From Candidatus Harrisonbacteria bacterium RIFOXYD1_FULL_40_9 (GTDB lineage: Bacteria; Patescibacteriota; Minisyncoccia; UBA6257; XYD1-FULL-40-9), in assembly GCA_001818015.1 (NCBI GenBank), contig MHJO01000036.1, positions 12,990-23,134 of the forward strand: a stretch of DNA of 10,145 bases, given 5' to 3'. Below, piece after piece: positions 1 through 7,318 of this stretch. Positions within the stretch are counted from its first letter, which is position 1, and each line of letters starts with the position of its first letter. The translations under genes and the position numbers were made by a program. The notes beneath the pieces were generated by a model, which ran no database searches, was not told the origin of the DNA, and saw only the letters and a list, made by a program, of their open reading frames with translations.

Positions 1-920
1 GGTCCATTCCATATAATCGATTTCGACTGCATAATAATTTCTTGATATCTCTTTTCTGTAAGCGGGCCGATATCGAGAATCGCATCATTTTCCTCAATCC
101 AATCTTCTGGTACATATGTTTTAGGAGACACAAGCAATGTTGCCGCAAGTGCTACTTTTTCTTTTTCGTACAAAGATTTTTTTACGTCTTTTCCTTCGGC
201 TACAAGTAGGGTAGTAGCAAGCACACCTCCCGTTAAAAGATGATCAGCATTTGTCATTAATGACTCAATTGCGTCTATTTTCCCCACCACTTTCGCTCCT
301 CCCATAATCACTGTTTTTGGACGTTCCTCATTCACAAACCTCTCGAGATTTTTAATTTCCGATTCAAGAGAAAGACCAGCATATGACGGCAAATATTTTG
401 TAATAGCATGAACTGAGGCGTGAGCTCTGTGGCTTACAGAAAACGCATCATTTACGTATACATCTCCAAGTCCCGAAAGCATACGAGCAACATTCTTATC
501 GTTCTCCTTTTCGCCTTTAATGAAACGCAGATTCTCGAGAAGAAAAATACTTCCATTTGGAGCGTGATGAAGACGCCTCTTGATGTCTTCCATGTCAAAA
601 CCAGGGATGAAAGTGAGTGGTAATCGCAACCGATCTTCTAAAAGCGGTGCGTTATGCGCCATACTCATGGATTGCAATACTTGGTCTATTCTGCAGATCG
701 AAACACATTCTTGTTTTTGAAATTCATAACATGACTCTGGACGTCCTTCATGAGCTAAAAGCACTACGCGTGCATGAGCATTGTAAAGAAACTTAATAGT
801 AGGAATAACGGCATCTATCCTCAAAAAACTACGCGCATCCCTATCTATATTAATATCCACGCGCACAAGCACCGCTTTTCCTTTTAATTCTTCTTTATTA
901 CACGCACTTAAAAATTTCAT
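1..920 (-). CDS. pgk: Phosphoglycerate kinase, 3' end beyond the window
   Basis: Glycolytic enzyme that transfers phosphate from 1,3-bisphosphoglycerate to ADP, in the cytoplasm. I translated it by hand: 306 complete codons from the ATG at 918-920, open to the window edge. Family motifs in order: VRVDIN (19-24), HEGRP (57-61), ENLRF (129-133), DAFSVSHRAHAS (158-169), GGAKV (207-211), KSLYE (248-252), ILDIG (281-285) and WNG at the edge (304-306). The substrate-binding Asp22, Asn24, His57, Arg60, Arg132, His164 and Arg165 are all present. About 75 residues should remain outside the window, judging from the usual length of 390-400. The start overlaps the galT stop as ATGA. Oddities: the usual GGGMA nucleotide motif reads TGGVLA (230-235), and the stretch before ILDIG is roughly 20 residues shorter than in the E. 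coli enzyme. The identification is secure; the incompleteness is only the window edge. Confidence 0.96.
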   Translation of the reverse strand, partial: MKFLSACNKEELKGKAVLVRVDINIDRDARSFLRIDAVIPTIKFLYNAHARVVLLAHEGRPESCYEFQKQECVSICRIDQVLQSMSMAHNAPLLEDRLRLPLTFIPGFDMEDIKRRLHHAPNGSIFLLENLRFIKGEKENDKNVARMLSGLGDVYVNDAFSVSHRAHASVHAITKYLPSYAGLSLESEIKNLERFVNEERPKTVIMGGAKVVGKIDAIESLMTNADHLLTGGVLATTLLVAEGKDVKKSLYEKEKVALAATLLVSPKTYVPEDWIEENDAILDIGPLTEKRYQEIIMQSKSIIWNG

Positions 921-1897
921 CGTAATAATGCTGTTGCCTCATTTGGATCAACTGGATTGATATCAATACCAGTTCCAAGCTCGAAACCAGCTCGTATATT
1001 AATTTTAGGCACTATTTCGATATGCCAGTGATAATAATGAAAAGAATCCTTATCTTTTATGGGAGATGTGTGTATAAAAAAATTATAATCGGGATCATGC
1101 AATTTTTGTTCAATGCGACGCAATAATTCTTGTAGTGCAAAAATTATTGCGTGAAGTACTTTTTGACTACTTTCTTCAAAACACGAGAGATGTTTCTTAG
1201 GGAAAATCCTCACTTCATAAGGATTCCGAGAAAAAAATGGAGCAAGCGTAATCACCTCTTCATTTTCAAAAAGTATCCGATCCCCCTTCTTTTTCTCCCA
1301 CGCAATCACATGGCAATGCACGCATGCGTTTTTTTCTTTAAAAAATAGCGAAGATCCCTGAAGTGAATGATGTATGTCGGGTGGAACAACAGGCAACGCA
1401 ATGACTTGATAATGAGGATGAAATATTGATGCTCCCGCATAAGGACCCCAGTTATGAAATAAAGAAATATATCGAACGCATTCATCGCGAGCAATAGTAT
1501 AATAACGATCCTTCATTGCTTCGAATACAAGCAAAGCATCTGATCCATCAAGATGCGCGAAATTTTTTCGATGATCTTTTGTAATAATGAGTTCATGGTG
1601 TCCTTCCGCACGAAGTGTCTCATAGGGCCCCTCATACGATCCAGTAGGACAAGTACTCATGTGACTTACTACGGGATATTTATTTTTTATCACCTGAATT
1701 CTCCAATTTCTCTTGTGGGGATAATACGCATGAGGAGCTTCATTTCCTGATTTTTCGACATCTTCAAAAGGGCATTCATTTTCTGGAGCTATTACACGCA
1801 AAGGTAAATTATTTCCTTCCTCGTGTGGACGCTTAGCACGGCCTGACGCAATAATAATCCAGTCACCAGAAACGATATCTTTACGAAGTTGGGTCAT
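917..1897 (-). CDS. galT: Galactose-1-phosphate uridylyltransferase family protein (HIT superfamily)
   Basis: A 326-residue GalT-like nucleotidyltransferase. Family members exchange UMP (or AMP) between a hexose phosphate and a nucleotide sugar through a covalent uridylyl-histidine. The N-terminus, LRKDIVSGDWIIIA with AKRP following (residues 4-24), matches the family opening and fixes the start. The active-site HPHYQ lies at 160-164, with His162 as the expected nucleophile. The second HIT lobe has CVHC (193-196), RNPYEVRIFPKKH (224-236) and HYYHWHIEIVP (287-297). The first zinc motif is unusual: CPFE at 42-45 where CxxC is usual. His100/His101 and His160 could supply the other ligands. It starts 24 bases after mrdA without a clear Shine-Dalgarno site, and its TGA overlaps the pgk ATG by four bases. 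Galactose use, or a related hexose-phosphate nucleotidylyl transfer feeding glycolysis, is plausible. The exact substrate cannot be read from sequence. Confidence 0.88.
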   Translation of the reverse strand: MTQLRKDIVSGDWIIIASGRAKRPHEEGNNLPLRVIAPENECPFEDVEKSGNEAPHAYYPHKRNWRIQVIKNKYPVVSHMSTCPTGSYEGPYETLRAEGHHELIITKDHRKNFAHLDGSDALLVFEAMKDRYYTIARDECVRYISLFHNWGPYAGASIFHPHYQVIALPVVPPDIHHSLQGSSLFFKEKNACVHCHVIAWEKKKGDRILFENEEVITLAPFFSRNPYEVRIFPKKHLSCFEESSQKVLHAIIFALQELLRRIEQKLHDPDYNFFIHTSPIKDKDSFHYYHWHIEIVPKINIRAGFELGTGIDINPVDPNEATALLR

Positions 1898-1921
1898 AAA
1901 ACAAATGTCGAGTGTCGTGCT

Positions 1922-3787
1922 CTACATTCTTTTATAATAATACCACTCAAAAACATCTCGAGCGATTGGGATAGTATTAAGACTTCCCTCACGCGCATCT
2001 TCAACAAGAATAAGAATGGCAAGTACTGGATTATCCGATGGCGCATACCCAACAAAAAACGCATTAGTCTTTGTATTATTCGCAATCTGAGAGCTACCTG
2101 TTTTCCCAGAAATATCAAAAGGAAGACTACTTAGAAGAAATGCAGTTCCGTAAGGCTTTTCCACTGTTTCTCTCATACCTTTTCGCACCTCTTCGATATC
2201 GTTTTTCCACAGAGAAAAGTCCCGAACGGCAAGTGGATGATCATTTCTTTTTACTACATATGGCTCATAGAGCATGCCACCATTTGCGAGTGCGGATATT
2301 TGAGCTAAAAGTTGAATAGGTGTCGTAAGAAAATCACCTTGTCCAATACTGATGTTATATGTATCACCAATACGCCACATCTGCCCAGTACGCTTCTCTT
2401 TCTCTTCGGGAAAAGGCAGGAATCCTTCTGCTTCGTAAGGCAAATCAATGCCAGTCTTTCTTCCATAACCAAACATTTCCCAATACTTTTTCATCTTTTC
2501 AATGCCGAGTCCCGCTATATCACCAAAACCGCCTCCAATAGTATAAAAATAAACGTTACTCGAGCGTGCTATCGCAGAGTACATATTTACAAGACCATGA
2601 GCTTTCCAATCCACAAATCGAGAAGGTTTGTCGGGGTTATATGGATTAGGCAGTTCAATATATCCCGAAGAGAATACCGTCTTAAGGGGGTCTACTAAAT
2701 TCTCCTTAAGCGCCGCAAGAGCAACAAGCGGCTTTATTGCAGATCCAGGAGTATATACTCCACTTACTACACGATTAAATAATGGCCGCCCCTTATCGCT
2801 CAAAAGACGACGCACTGTTGCATTGTCATTTCCAAAGACATTGTTATTAAAAGAGGGCAAACTTACCATCGCAAGCACTTCACCTGTTCCTGGATTCATT
2901 GCAAGACCAACGCCCGCAGTCCTTCCAAGTACTCGCAACTCATCTTCTAATCTTTCTTTGAAATATTCCTGAAACTCAATATCGATTGTGGTCGTCAAAG
3001 CACTTCCTCCAACCGGAGGAACATCACGTAATGTATCAATCACCGAACCTTTTGCATTACGAACAGTAATACTTTTTCCATCTTCTCCGCGCAGTTCCTT
3101 GTCATACGCAAGTTCAAGTCCAGCCCTACCAACTTCGTCATTAATTTCGAGGTAATCAAAGTTTTTTAAATCATTGGCATTTACAAGACCTACGTACCCC
3201 AATATATGTGATAATGCGTCATTGTAGATATAATGACGCTTGTAGTCGCTTGCAATAAGTGCCACAGGAGAATTGAATTCATGGATCGCAATAACCTGAG
3301 ATTTATCGAGAAAACCCGGAACAGTAACCTTAGAATATCTGCCTTGATTCGTATTAATCACCTCCTCTAATATAGTAAGCTCAAGTCTTGCAACCTCACT
3401 TAATCGCACAAGAAACGCATGACGTTCCTCTTTGGTTTTAAAATTTTTATATAACTCAGAAAGATTAAGCTCTGCTCGAAACGCAGGAACATTTTCAAGA
3501 AGTGGTTTTTGAAAGCGATCATAAATGATCCCCCGAGGAGCTCTGATATCCACTTCTTTGCCTGAATTAGCCTCGGCAATTCTTTCCCATGATCCATCAC
3601 TAAATACACTTATACTCGCAAGTCTTCCAAGAACCACGAAACCCGAAAATACTACGGCAATAATCACGAGACCAAAAGCCCAAAAAGATAATGGTCGCTC
3701 CACAATGCCACCACCTCCTGCATCAAGCAAAATTTCTTCGGGATTCAAATCTATATTTCCATGCCTTTTATTAAAAAATAAGCTCAT
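1922..3787 (-). CDS. mrdA: Penicillin-binding protein 2, elongation-specific peptidoglycan transpeptidase
   Basis: Class B penicillin-binding protein of 621 residues that cross-links new wall peptidoglycan with the rod-shape machinery. A cytoplasmic tail contains NPEEILLD (15-22) and is followed by one transmembrane segment (about 34-56). The pedestal domain begins with RAPRGIIYDR (82-91) and continues through GRAGLE (220-225). The transpeptidase domain has all three catalytic motifs: SAIK at 349-352 (nucleophile Ser349), SSN at 409-411 and KTGSS at 562-566. IGQGDFLTTP (481-490) is also typical. The first 17 bases overlap the end of mreD, so translation is probably coupled; no Shine-Dalgarno sequence is visible before the ATG at 3785-3787. 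It follows mreBCD, the standard place for this gene. The length suits a PBP2. FtsI (PBP3) is the other class B option but fits the neighbours less well. No rodA follows it. Confidence 0.95.
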   Translation of the reverse strand: MSLFFNKRHGNIDLNPEEILLDAGGGGIVERPLSFWAFGLVIIAVVFSGFVVLGRLASISVFSDGSWERIAEANSGKEVDIRAPRGIIYDRFQKPLLENVPAFRAELNLSELYKNFKTKEERHAFLVRLSEVARLELTILEEVINTNQGRYSKVTVPGFLDKSQVIAIHEFNSPVALIASDYKRHYIYNDALSHILGYVGLVNANDLKNFDYLEINDEVGRAGLELAYDKELRGEDGKSITVRNAKGSVIDTLRDVPPVGGSALTTTIDIEFQEYFKERLEDELRVLGRTAGVGLAMNPGTGEVLAMVSLPSFNNNVFGNDNATVRRLLSDKGRPLFNRVVSGVYTPGSAIKPLVALAALKENLVDPLKTVFSSGYIELPNPYNPDKPSRFVDWKAHGLVNMYSAIARSSNVYFYTIGGGFGDIAGLGIEKMKKYWEMFGYGRKTGIDLPYEAEGFLPFPEEKEKRTGQMWRIGDTYNISIGQGDFLTTPIQLLAQISALANGGMLYEPYVVKRNDHPLAVRDFSLWKNDIEEVRKGMRETVEKPYGTAFLLSSLPFDISGKTGSSQIANNTKTNAFFVGYAPSDNPVLAILILVEDAREGSLNTIPIARDVFEWYYYKRM

Positions 3788-4238
3788 CTGATGGTCTTAT
3801 GTATAGTGAAAATATAAAAAATAAAAATAATGCGATAACTACATTATACAACACATCCCATGATGTAATCTGAAAATAAAACGACCATCGCTTGGAAAAT
3901 AAGAACGCATTAAAGATAAGAGTTTGCATTACTATTACAATAGGGACATTAATAAGAGGGTACCATGGCAAACTATCTATAATCATCATACCAAGTATCA
4001 TAGCAACCAGAAGATACAGAAGCGGTGCTTCTAAGCCTATGCTCGTCATCGTTATCCCAGTAGCAAATAATATAATAAATATCCTCCATAACCACCCACG
4101 CCACAAAGCTGCGAACACGACACCACTCACAAGTACAATATTGGGAACAAAATTTCCTATCCGCATCACATTGCTTTCTTGAACAATCAATCCAAGGGCA
4201 ACAAGAGCAAGTGTGCTTATTAAAAAACGCGGGTTCAT
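3771..4238 (-). CDS. mreD: MreD-like rod-shape membrane protein
   Basis: A 155-residue, very hydrophobic protein with about five predicted membrane segments (roughly 5-20, 32-60, 68-90, 97-117 and 130-147) and no enzymatic motif. MreD proteins are around 160-170 residues, belong to the membrane part of the elongation complex, and are poorly conserved in sequence, so the call rests mainly on size, topology and position between mreC and mrdA. Its ATG (4236-4238) overlaps the mreC TGA in the pattern ATGA, with a purine run AAGAG only two bases upstream. Its last 17 bases overlap the start of mrdA. The C-terminus, IRPSDELIF, is short and probably cytoplasmic. A generic membrane protein that has replaced mreD cannot be excluded, but conserved synteny makes MreD by far the best reading. 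Confidence 0.8.
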   Translation of the reverse strand: MNPRFLISTLALVALGLIVQESNVMRIGNFVPNIVLVSGVVFAALWRGWLWRIFIILFATGITMTSIGLEAPLLYLLVAMILGMMIIDSLPWYPLINVPIVIVMQTLIFNAFLFSKRWSFYFQITSWDVLYNVVIALFLFFIFSLYIRPSDELIF

Positions 4239-4987
4239 TCTCTTGTAGTGCCAAAATTAGTAATCACAAATACCCGAGAAAGTGTATTGATATTATAGGG
4301 AATTTTTAATGTTGCTTCATGAAATGCACGATCTTCGCTATCTTTTACTTCTTCTATATCCCCAATCTTAAGTCCCATTGGAAATTCTGTAGTTGCGGTA
4401 TATACCCCATCCCCAGGCCTTACCTCGAGAGATTTTTCAATATATACAATCTTAGGTTCGTTGCCTCCCACAAAAAGCGCCTGCGCATCCTTTGAAGCTG
4501 AGGTTCCTACCCGTACCGCAAACTGCCAACCAGGATCAAATATGGTTCGCACCCTACTTGAATTCTCGAATATTTTTTGAATAGTTCCGATAATCAATGA
4601 CTCATGAAACACAACAGGGGCATGCAAAGGTACAACATCACTCTCTCCCTTATCAATTGCAAGATAATTATTACTAATAAAAGGATAACGCGAGTACACT
4701 TCGGCTTCTTTGTAAACGAAACGCTTATAAAGAGAAACTCCACGACTCTCTTCTAATTGTTCATAGCGAAAAACCTTTGCTCGCAATGCCTCGTTTTCTC
4801 CGCGAAGTGCATCATATGCTTCCTGCAATGCATTATAGCCATAAAAAGGCCCGATTAAGAACTGAGGAATCTCCCGAATACTGTCAAAAATTCTTACAAC
4901 ATACTTTTTAAAGCCAGTATATGAATAAAGAATAGTAAAAACAACAAAGGAGACGATTGCTACAACAAGAATCTTTTTCTTTCTCAT
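4235..4987 (-). CDS. mreC: Rod-shape-determining protein MreC
   Basis: A 250-residue bitopic protein that links the MreB filament to wall synthases outside the membrane. A basic MRKKK start precedes one transmembrane segment (5-22). A coiled coil rich in Glu and Ala follows (about 52-82, with LRGENEALRAK at 61-71), then the paired beta-barrel domain characteristic of MreC. Diagnostic strings are DKGESD (112-117), APVVF (123-127), LIIGTI (131-136), RPGDGVYTA (190-198) and FPMGLKIGDIEEV (202-214). It is slightly shorter than most MreC proteins (about 270-370) because the C-terminal tail is short. The ATG (4985-4987) overlaps the mreB TGA by four bases. Its own TGA overlaps the mreD start in the same way. 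An AGGTGAG element lies 12 bases before the start, inside the end of mreB. Confidence 0.95.
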   Translation of the reverse strand: MRKKKILVVAIVSFVVFTILYSYTGFKKYVVRIFDSIREIPQFLIGPFYGYNALQEAYDALRGENEALRAKVFRYEQLEESRGVSLYKRFVYKEAEVYSRYPFISNNYLAIDKGESDVVPLHAPVVFHESLIIGTIQKIFENSSRVRTIFDPGWQFAVRVGTSASKDAQALFVGGNEPKIVYIEKSLEVRPGDGVYTATTEFPMGLKIGDIEEVKDSEDRAFHEATLKIPYNINTLSRVFVITNFGTTRE

Positions 4988-6033
4988 AGCTTAATCGCTC
5001 TCACCTTTGCTTCTACTGCAAAAAGATGATTGTATTTCTGAAAATCTTCTATAATACTACCCACTCCACGCACCACACAAGTAAGTGGATCGTCAACAAT
5101 AGTCGCATTAATTGAAAGCTCTTTTTTGATCAGTTGATCGATTCCTCTCAAAAGACTCCCTCCTCCGCATAAGTAAATTCCCCTTTCCAATATATCTCCC
5201 ACAAGTTCAGGAGGAGTCGCTTCGATAACTGTCTTTATATTTTCAACAATAGAATGCAGAGAACGACCAATTGCTAATCGTATCTGATTATTTTTTACTA
5301 TTACTTCCCGTGGAAGACCCGAACTTAAATCTCTTCCTCTAATAGAAAGCTCAAGACGCCCCTCAATAGGCATTGCGGAACCAATTGCGATCTTTAACGC
5401 CTCAGCAGTCGGCTCACCAATAACAAGCCTGAATTCCTCACGAATATAATCAAGAATGTCGCTATTAAATCTATCACCGGCAATTTTTAAGCTTTTCGTG
5501 GCAACCACACCATTTAAAGAAATAACACCGATCTCGGTTGTGCCTCCGCCAATATCAACAATTAAATTTGCGGCAGGCTCATTTACAGGGAGTCGAGCAC
5601 CGATGACTGCTGCAAGTGTGGAATCAATCAAATGAACTTTTGCGATACCAGAACCCAAAATAGCATCTTCTATTGATTTTCTTTCTACTTCCGTAAGCCC
5701 TCCCGGGACGCCTACCACCGCACGATTAAAATACGAAACAGGGTATGATTTAAAACGATTAAGAAATTGTCTTATAATTTCTTCCGTAATATCAAAATCA
5801 GAAACCACTCCACCCACAAGAGGCCGAACCACACTCACGTGCGTAGGCTCACGTCCAAGCATTTTTTTTGCCGAATCTCCAACTGCAAGAATTTGAGAAG
5901 TCTTATTATTAAGAGCAACAATAGAAGGCTCATTTACTACAATGCCTTTTCCCTTAAGGTATACAAGAGAATTTGAAGTACCTAAATCAATTCCAAAATC
6001 CTTAACAAATTTTTGCCAGACCCAATTCACCAT
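4984..6033 (-). CDS. mreB: Rod-shape-determining actin homologue MreB
   Basis: Bacterial actin of 349 residues that forms membrane-bound filaments guiding wall elongation. The N-terminal stretch MVNWVWQKF is amphipathic and suits membrane binding. The nucleotide-binding motifs of the actin/Hsp70 fold are clear: phosphate 1 DLGTSNS (16-22), phosphate 2 DIGGGTTEIGV (160-170) and adenosine motif GIYLCGGGSLLRG (285-297), followed by DDPLTCVVRG (314-323). The length matches typical MreB (330-350). The helix that normally reads IEEPMAAAIG instead reads IDSTLAAVIG (136-145), so the glutamate thought to position the attacking water is Ser138 here. It starts 15 bases after proS with no Shine-Dalgarno sequence (upstream bases are T- and A-rich), and leads mreCD and mrdA. 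The GGG and TTE motifs argue against a pseudogene. A filament with altered ATP turnover is possible. Confidence 0.96.
   Translation of the reverse strand: MVNWVWQKFVKDFGIDLGTSNSLVYLKGKGIVVNEPSIVALNNKTSQILAVGDSAKKMLGREPTHVSVVRPLVGGVVSDFDITEEIIRQFLNRFKSYPVSYFNRAVVGVPGGLTEVERKSIEDAILGSGIAKVHLIDSTLAAVIGARLPVNEPAANLIVDIGGGTTEIGVISLNGVVATKSLKIAGDRFNSDILDYIREEFRLVIGEPTAEALKIAIGSAMPIEGRLELSIRGRDLSSGLPREVIVKNNQIRLAIGRSLHSIVENIKTVIEATPPELVGDILERGIYLCGGGSLLRGIDQLIKKELSINATIVDDPLTCVVRGVGSIIEDFQKYNHLFAVEAKVRAIKL
5000..5006 (-). promoter_or_regulatory. Possible Shine-Dalgarno site for mreC
   Basis: The minus-strand sequence AGGTGAG lies inside the last codons of mreB, with 12 bases between it and the mreC ATG. 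It resembles the anti-16S consensus and is the best such match upstream of any start in this window. The spacing is longer than the usual 5-9 bases, so it may act weakly or be chance coding sequence. Reinitiation through the ATGA overlap is the alternative. Confidence 0.3.
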
Positions 6034-6048
6034 AATTGTAAAAAACTA

Positions 6049-7284
6049 TTATAGCATTCCTTCCGCCTCTTGTGGAGTAACGAAGCGAATCTCGTTTTCT
6101 CCTCTCTTTTTTACCTCCACTTTACCGAGCGCACATGTTTTCTGACTCACCACGATACGTGTTGGAATTCCCATAAAATCAGCATCCTGAAACTTCTCCC
6201 CAGGAGAAAGATCTCGATCGTCATATAATATTTCTATTCCCTTCTTTTCTAATGCGCCATGAAGTGCCTCCGCAACATTACGAACATTTGCATCATTTCC
6301 AACTCCCACAATATGAGCTACAAAAGGCGCAACGGATAAAGGCCACATAAGCCCGTGTGTATCATTGTACATTTCAGCAATAGTGCCCATGAGACGAGAT
6401 TGTCCAATTCCATACGAGCCCATTACCACAGAATGTCTTGCGCCTTTCTCGTCTGTGTATTGAAGGTTAAATTTGTCACTATATCGAGTTCCAAGCTTAA
6501 ACACATTACCTACTTCTATTGCTGAGGCAGAAAGAATAGCGCCCTTCTTGCATTTTATGCAGTTTTTTATTTTTTCATCAAAGATTTCTTTATTCTGAGC
6601 AAAATCACAAGAGTTGCAATAAAATACAATATCTTCCCCTGCAGGTGAGAATACTTGAAATTCATGTGTATATTCCTTAGTGAATTCACTTCCCGATGCT
6701 TCTACTAATCGCGCCTCAAGACCAACTGCCTTAAATACTTTTTTATATGCTTCAATAGTCTTTTCATAAAAAGCGTTAAGATCTTCTGAGTCTCTATGAA
6801 AACTATAAAGATCTTTCATGAGAAACTCTCGATTCCGCAAAAGTCCTGATTTTGCACGAGCTTCCTTACGAAATTTTGTTTGAATTTGATATACTGCACG
6901 CGGTAAATCTCGATAAGAGAAAATGAAATTTTCAGCAATTGCAGAGATTACTTCCTCATGAGTCCATCCAAGCCCCACCTCTTCATCGCCTACACCATGC
7001 TTTAAGGTATACATGATTGGGACATCCCAACGTCCTGATTTCTGCCAGTATTCCTTTTTTATAAGCGCTGACATAAGCATCTCTTCTGCCCCGAGCGCAT
7101 TCATTTCACGTCGAACAATACTATTAATTTTTTGCAATACTCGTAATCCTAAAGGGAGATAGGCATACACGCCTGCTGCAAGCTTGTGCACGAAACCTCC
7201 TCTTATTAGAAGACGGGCATTCAGAGATTCCTCTCCTTCCGGAAACTCTCTCTGAACTCGAGAAAAAAGTGTAGATTGATACAT
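6049..7284 (-). CDS. proS: Prolyl-tRNA synthetase, compact form without editing domain
   Basis: Class II aminoacyl-tRNA synthetase of 411 residues that charges tRNA-Pro in the cytoplasm. Motif 1 covers LPLGLRVLQKINSIVRREM (43-61). The WTHEE loop is at 107-111. Motif 2 runs from TKFRKEAR (136-143) through REFLMKDLYSFH (152-163), with Arg139 and Glu141 as ATP and proline contacts. Motif 3 is GSYGIGQSR (289-297). The anticodon-binding domain follows from about 318, with DDRDLSPGEKF (355-365). Ordinary bacterial ProRS has about 570 residues because an editing (INS) domain sits between motifs 2 and 3. Here that space holds only about 30 residues with two CxxC pairs (Cys223/226 and Cys242/245), a possible small zinc ribbon. 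The start is 34 bases after rseP; no Shine-Dalgarno sequence is visible. The reading frame and all core motifs are intact, so the small size is not a truncation. Confidence 0.96.
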   Translation of the reverse strand: MYQSTLFSRVQREFPEGEESLNARLLIRGGFVHKLAAGVYAYLPLGLRVLQKINSIVRREMNALGAEEMLMSALIKKEYWQKSGRWDVPIMYTLKHGVGDEEVGLGWTHEEVISAIAENFIFSYRDLPRAVYQIQTKFRKEARAKSGLLRNREFLMKDLYSFHRDSEDLNAFYEKTIEAYKKVFKAVGLEARLVEASGSEFTKEYTHEFQVFSPAGEDIVFYCNSCDFAQNKEIFDEKIKNCIKCKKGAILSASAIEVGNVFKLGTRYSDKFNLQYTDEKGARHSVVMGSYGIGQSRLMGTIAEMYNDTHGLMWPLSVAPFVAHIVGVGNDANVRNVAEALHGALEKKGIEILYDDRDLSPGEKFQDADFMGIPTRIVVSQKTCALGKVEVKKRGENEIRFVTPQEAEGML

Positions 7285-7318
7285 AGTCTAGAGATACATT
7301 AACATACGAAGGAAAAAT

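Noticed and set aside
420..623. Plus-strand open frame of 67 codons inside pgk
   Set aside because: It lies antisense to a continuous PGK reading frame with all family motifs; its product has no recognisable feature.
1898..1921. Short GAG/CTC inverted match in the mrdA-galT gap as a terminator
   Set aside because: The stem is only three bases long and has no T-run, so it cannot be supported.
2312..2698. Plus-strand open frame of 128 codons opposite mrdA
   Set aside because: It overlaps the transpeptidase core on the other strand, its product is basic and featureless, and no start signal is visible. It is a shadow frame.
3973..4254. Cysteine- and tyrosine-rich 93-codon minus-strand frame over mreD
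   Set aside because: It is an alternate frame of the hydrophobic mreD gene. Its unusual composition follows from frame-shifting hydrophobic codons.
4984..4986. TGA as a recoded sense codon (code 25, as in Gracilibacteria/SR1)
   Set aside because: mreB, mreC and galT all end at TGA exactly where their families end, each next to the start of the following gene, so TGA is a stop here.
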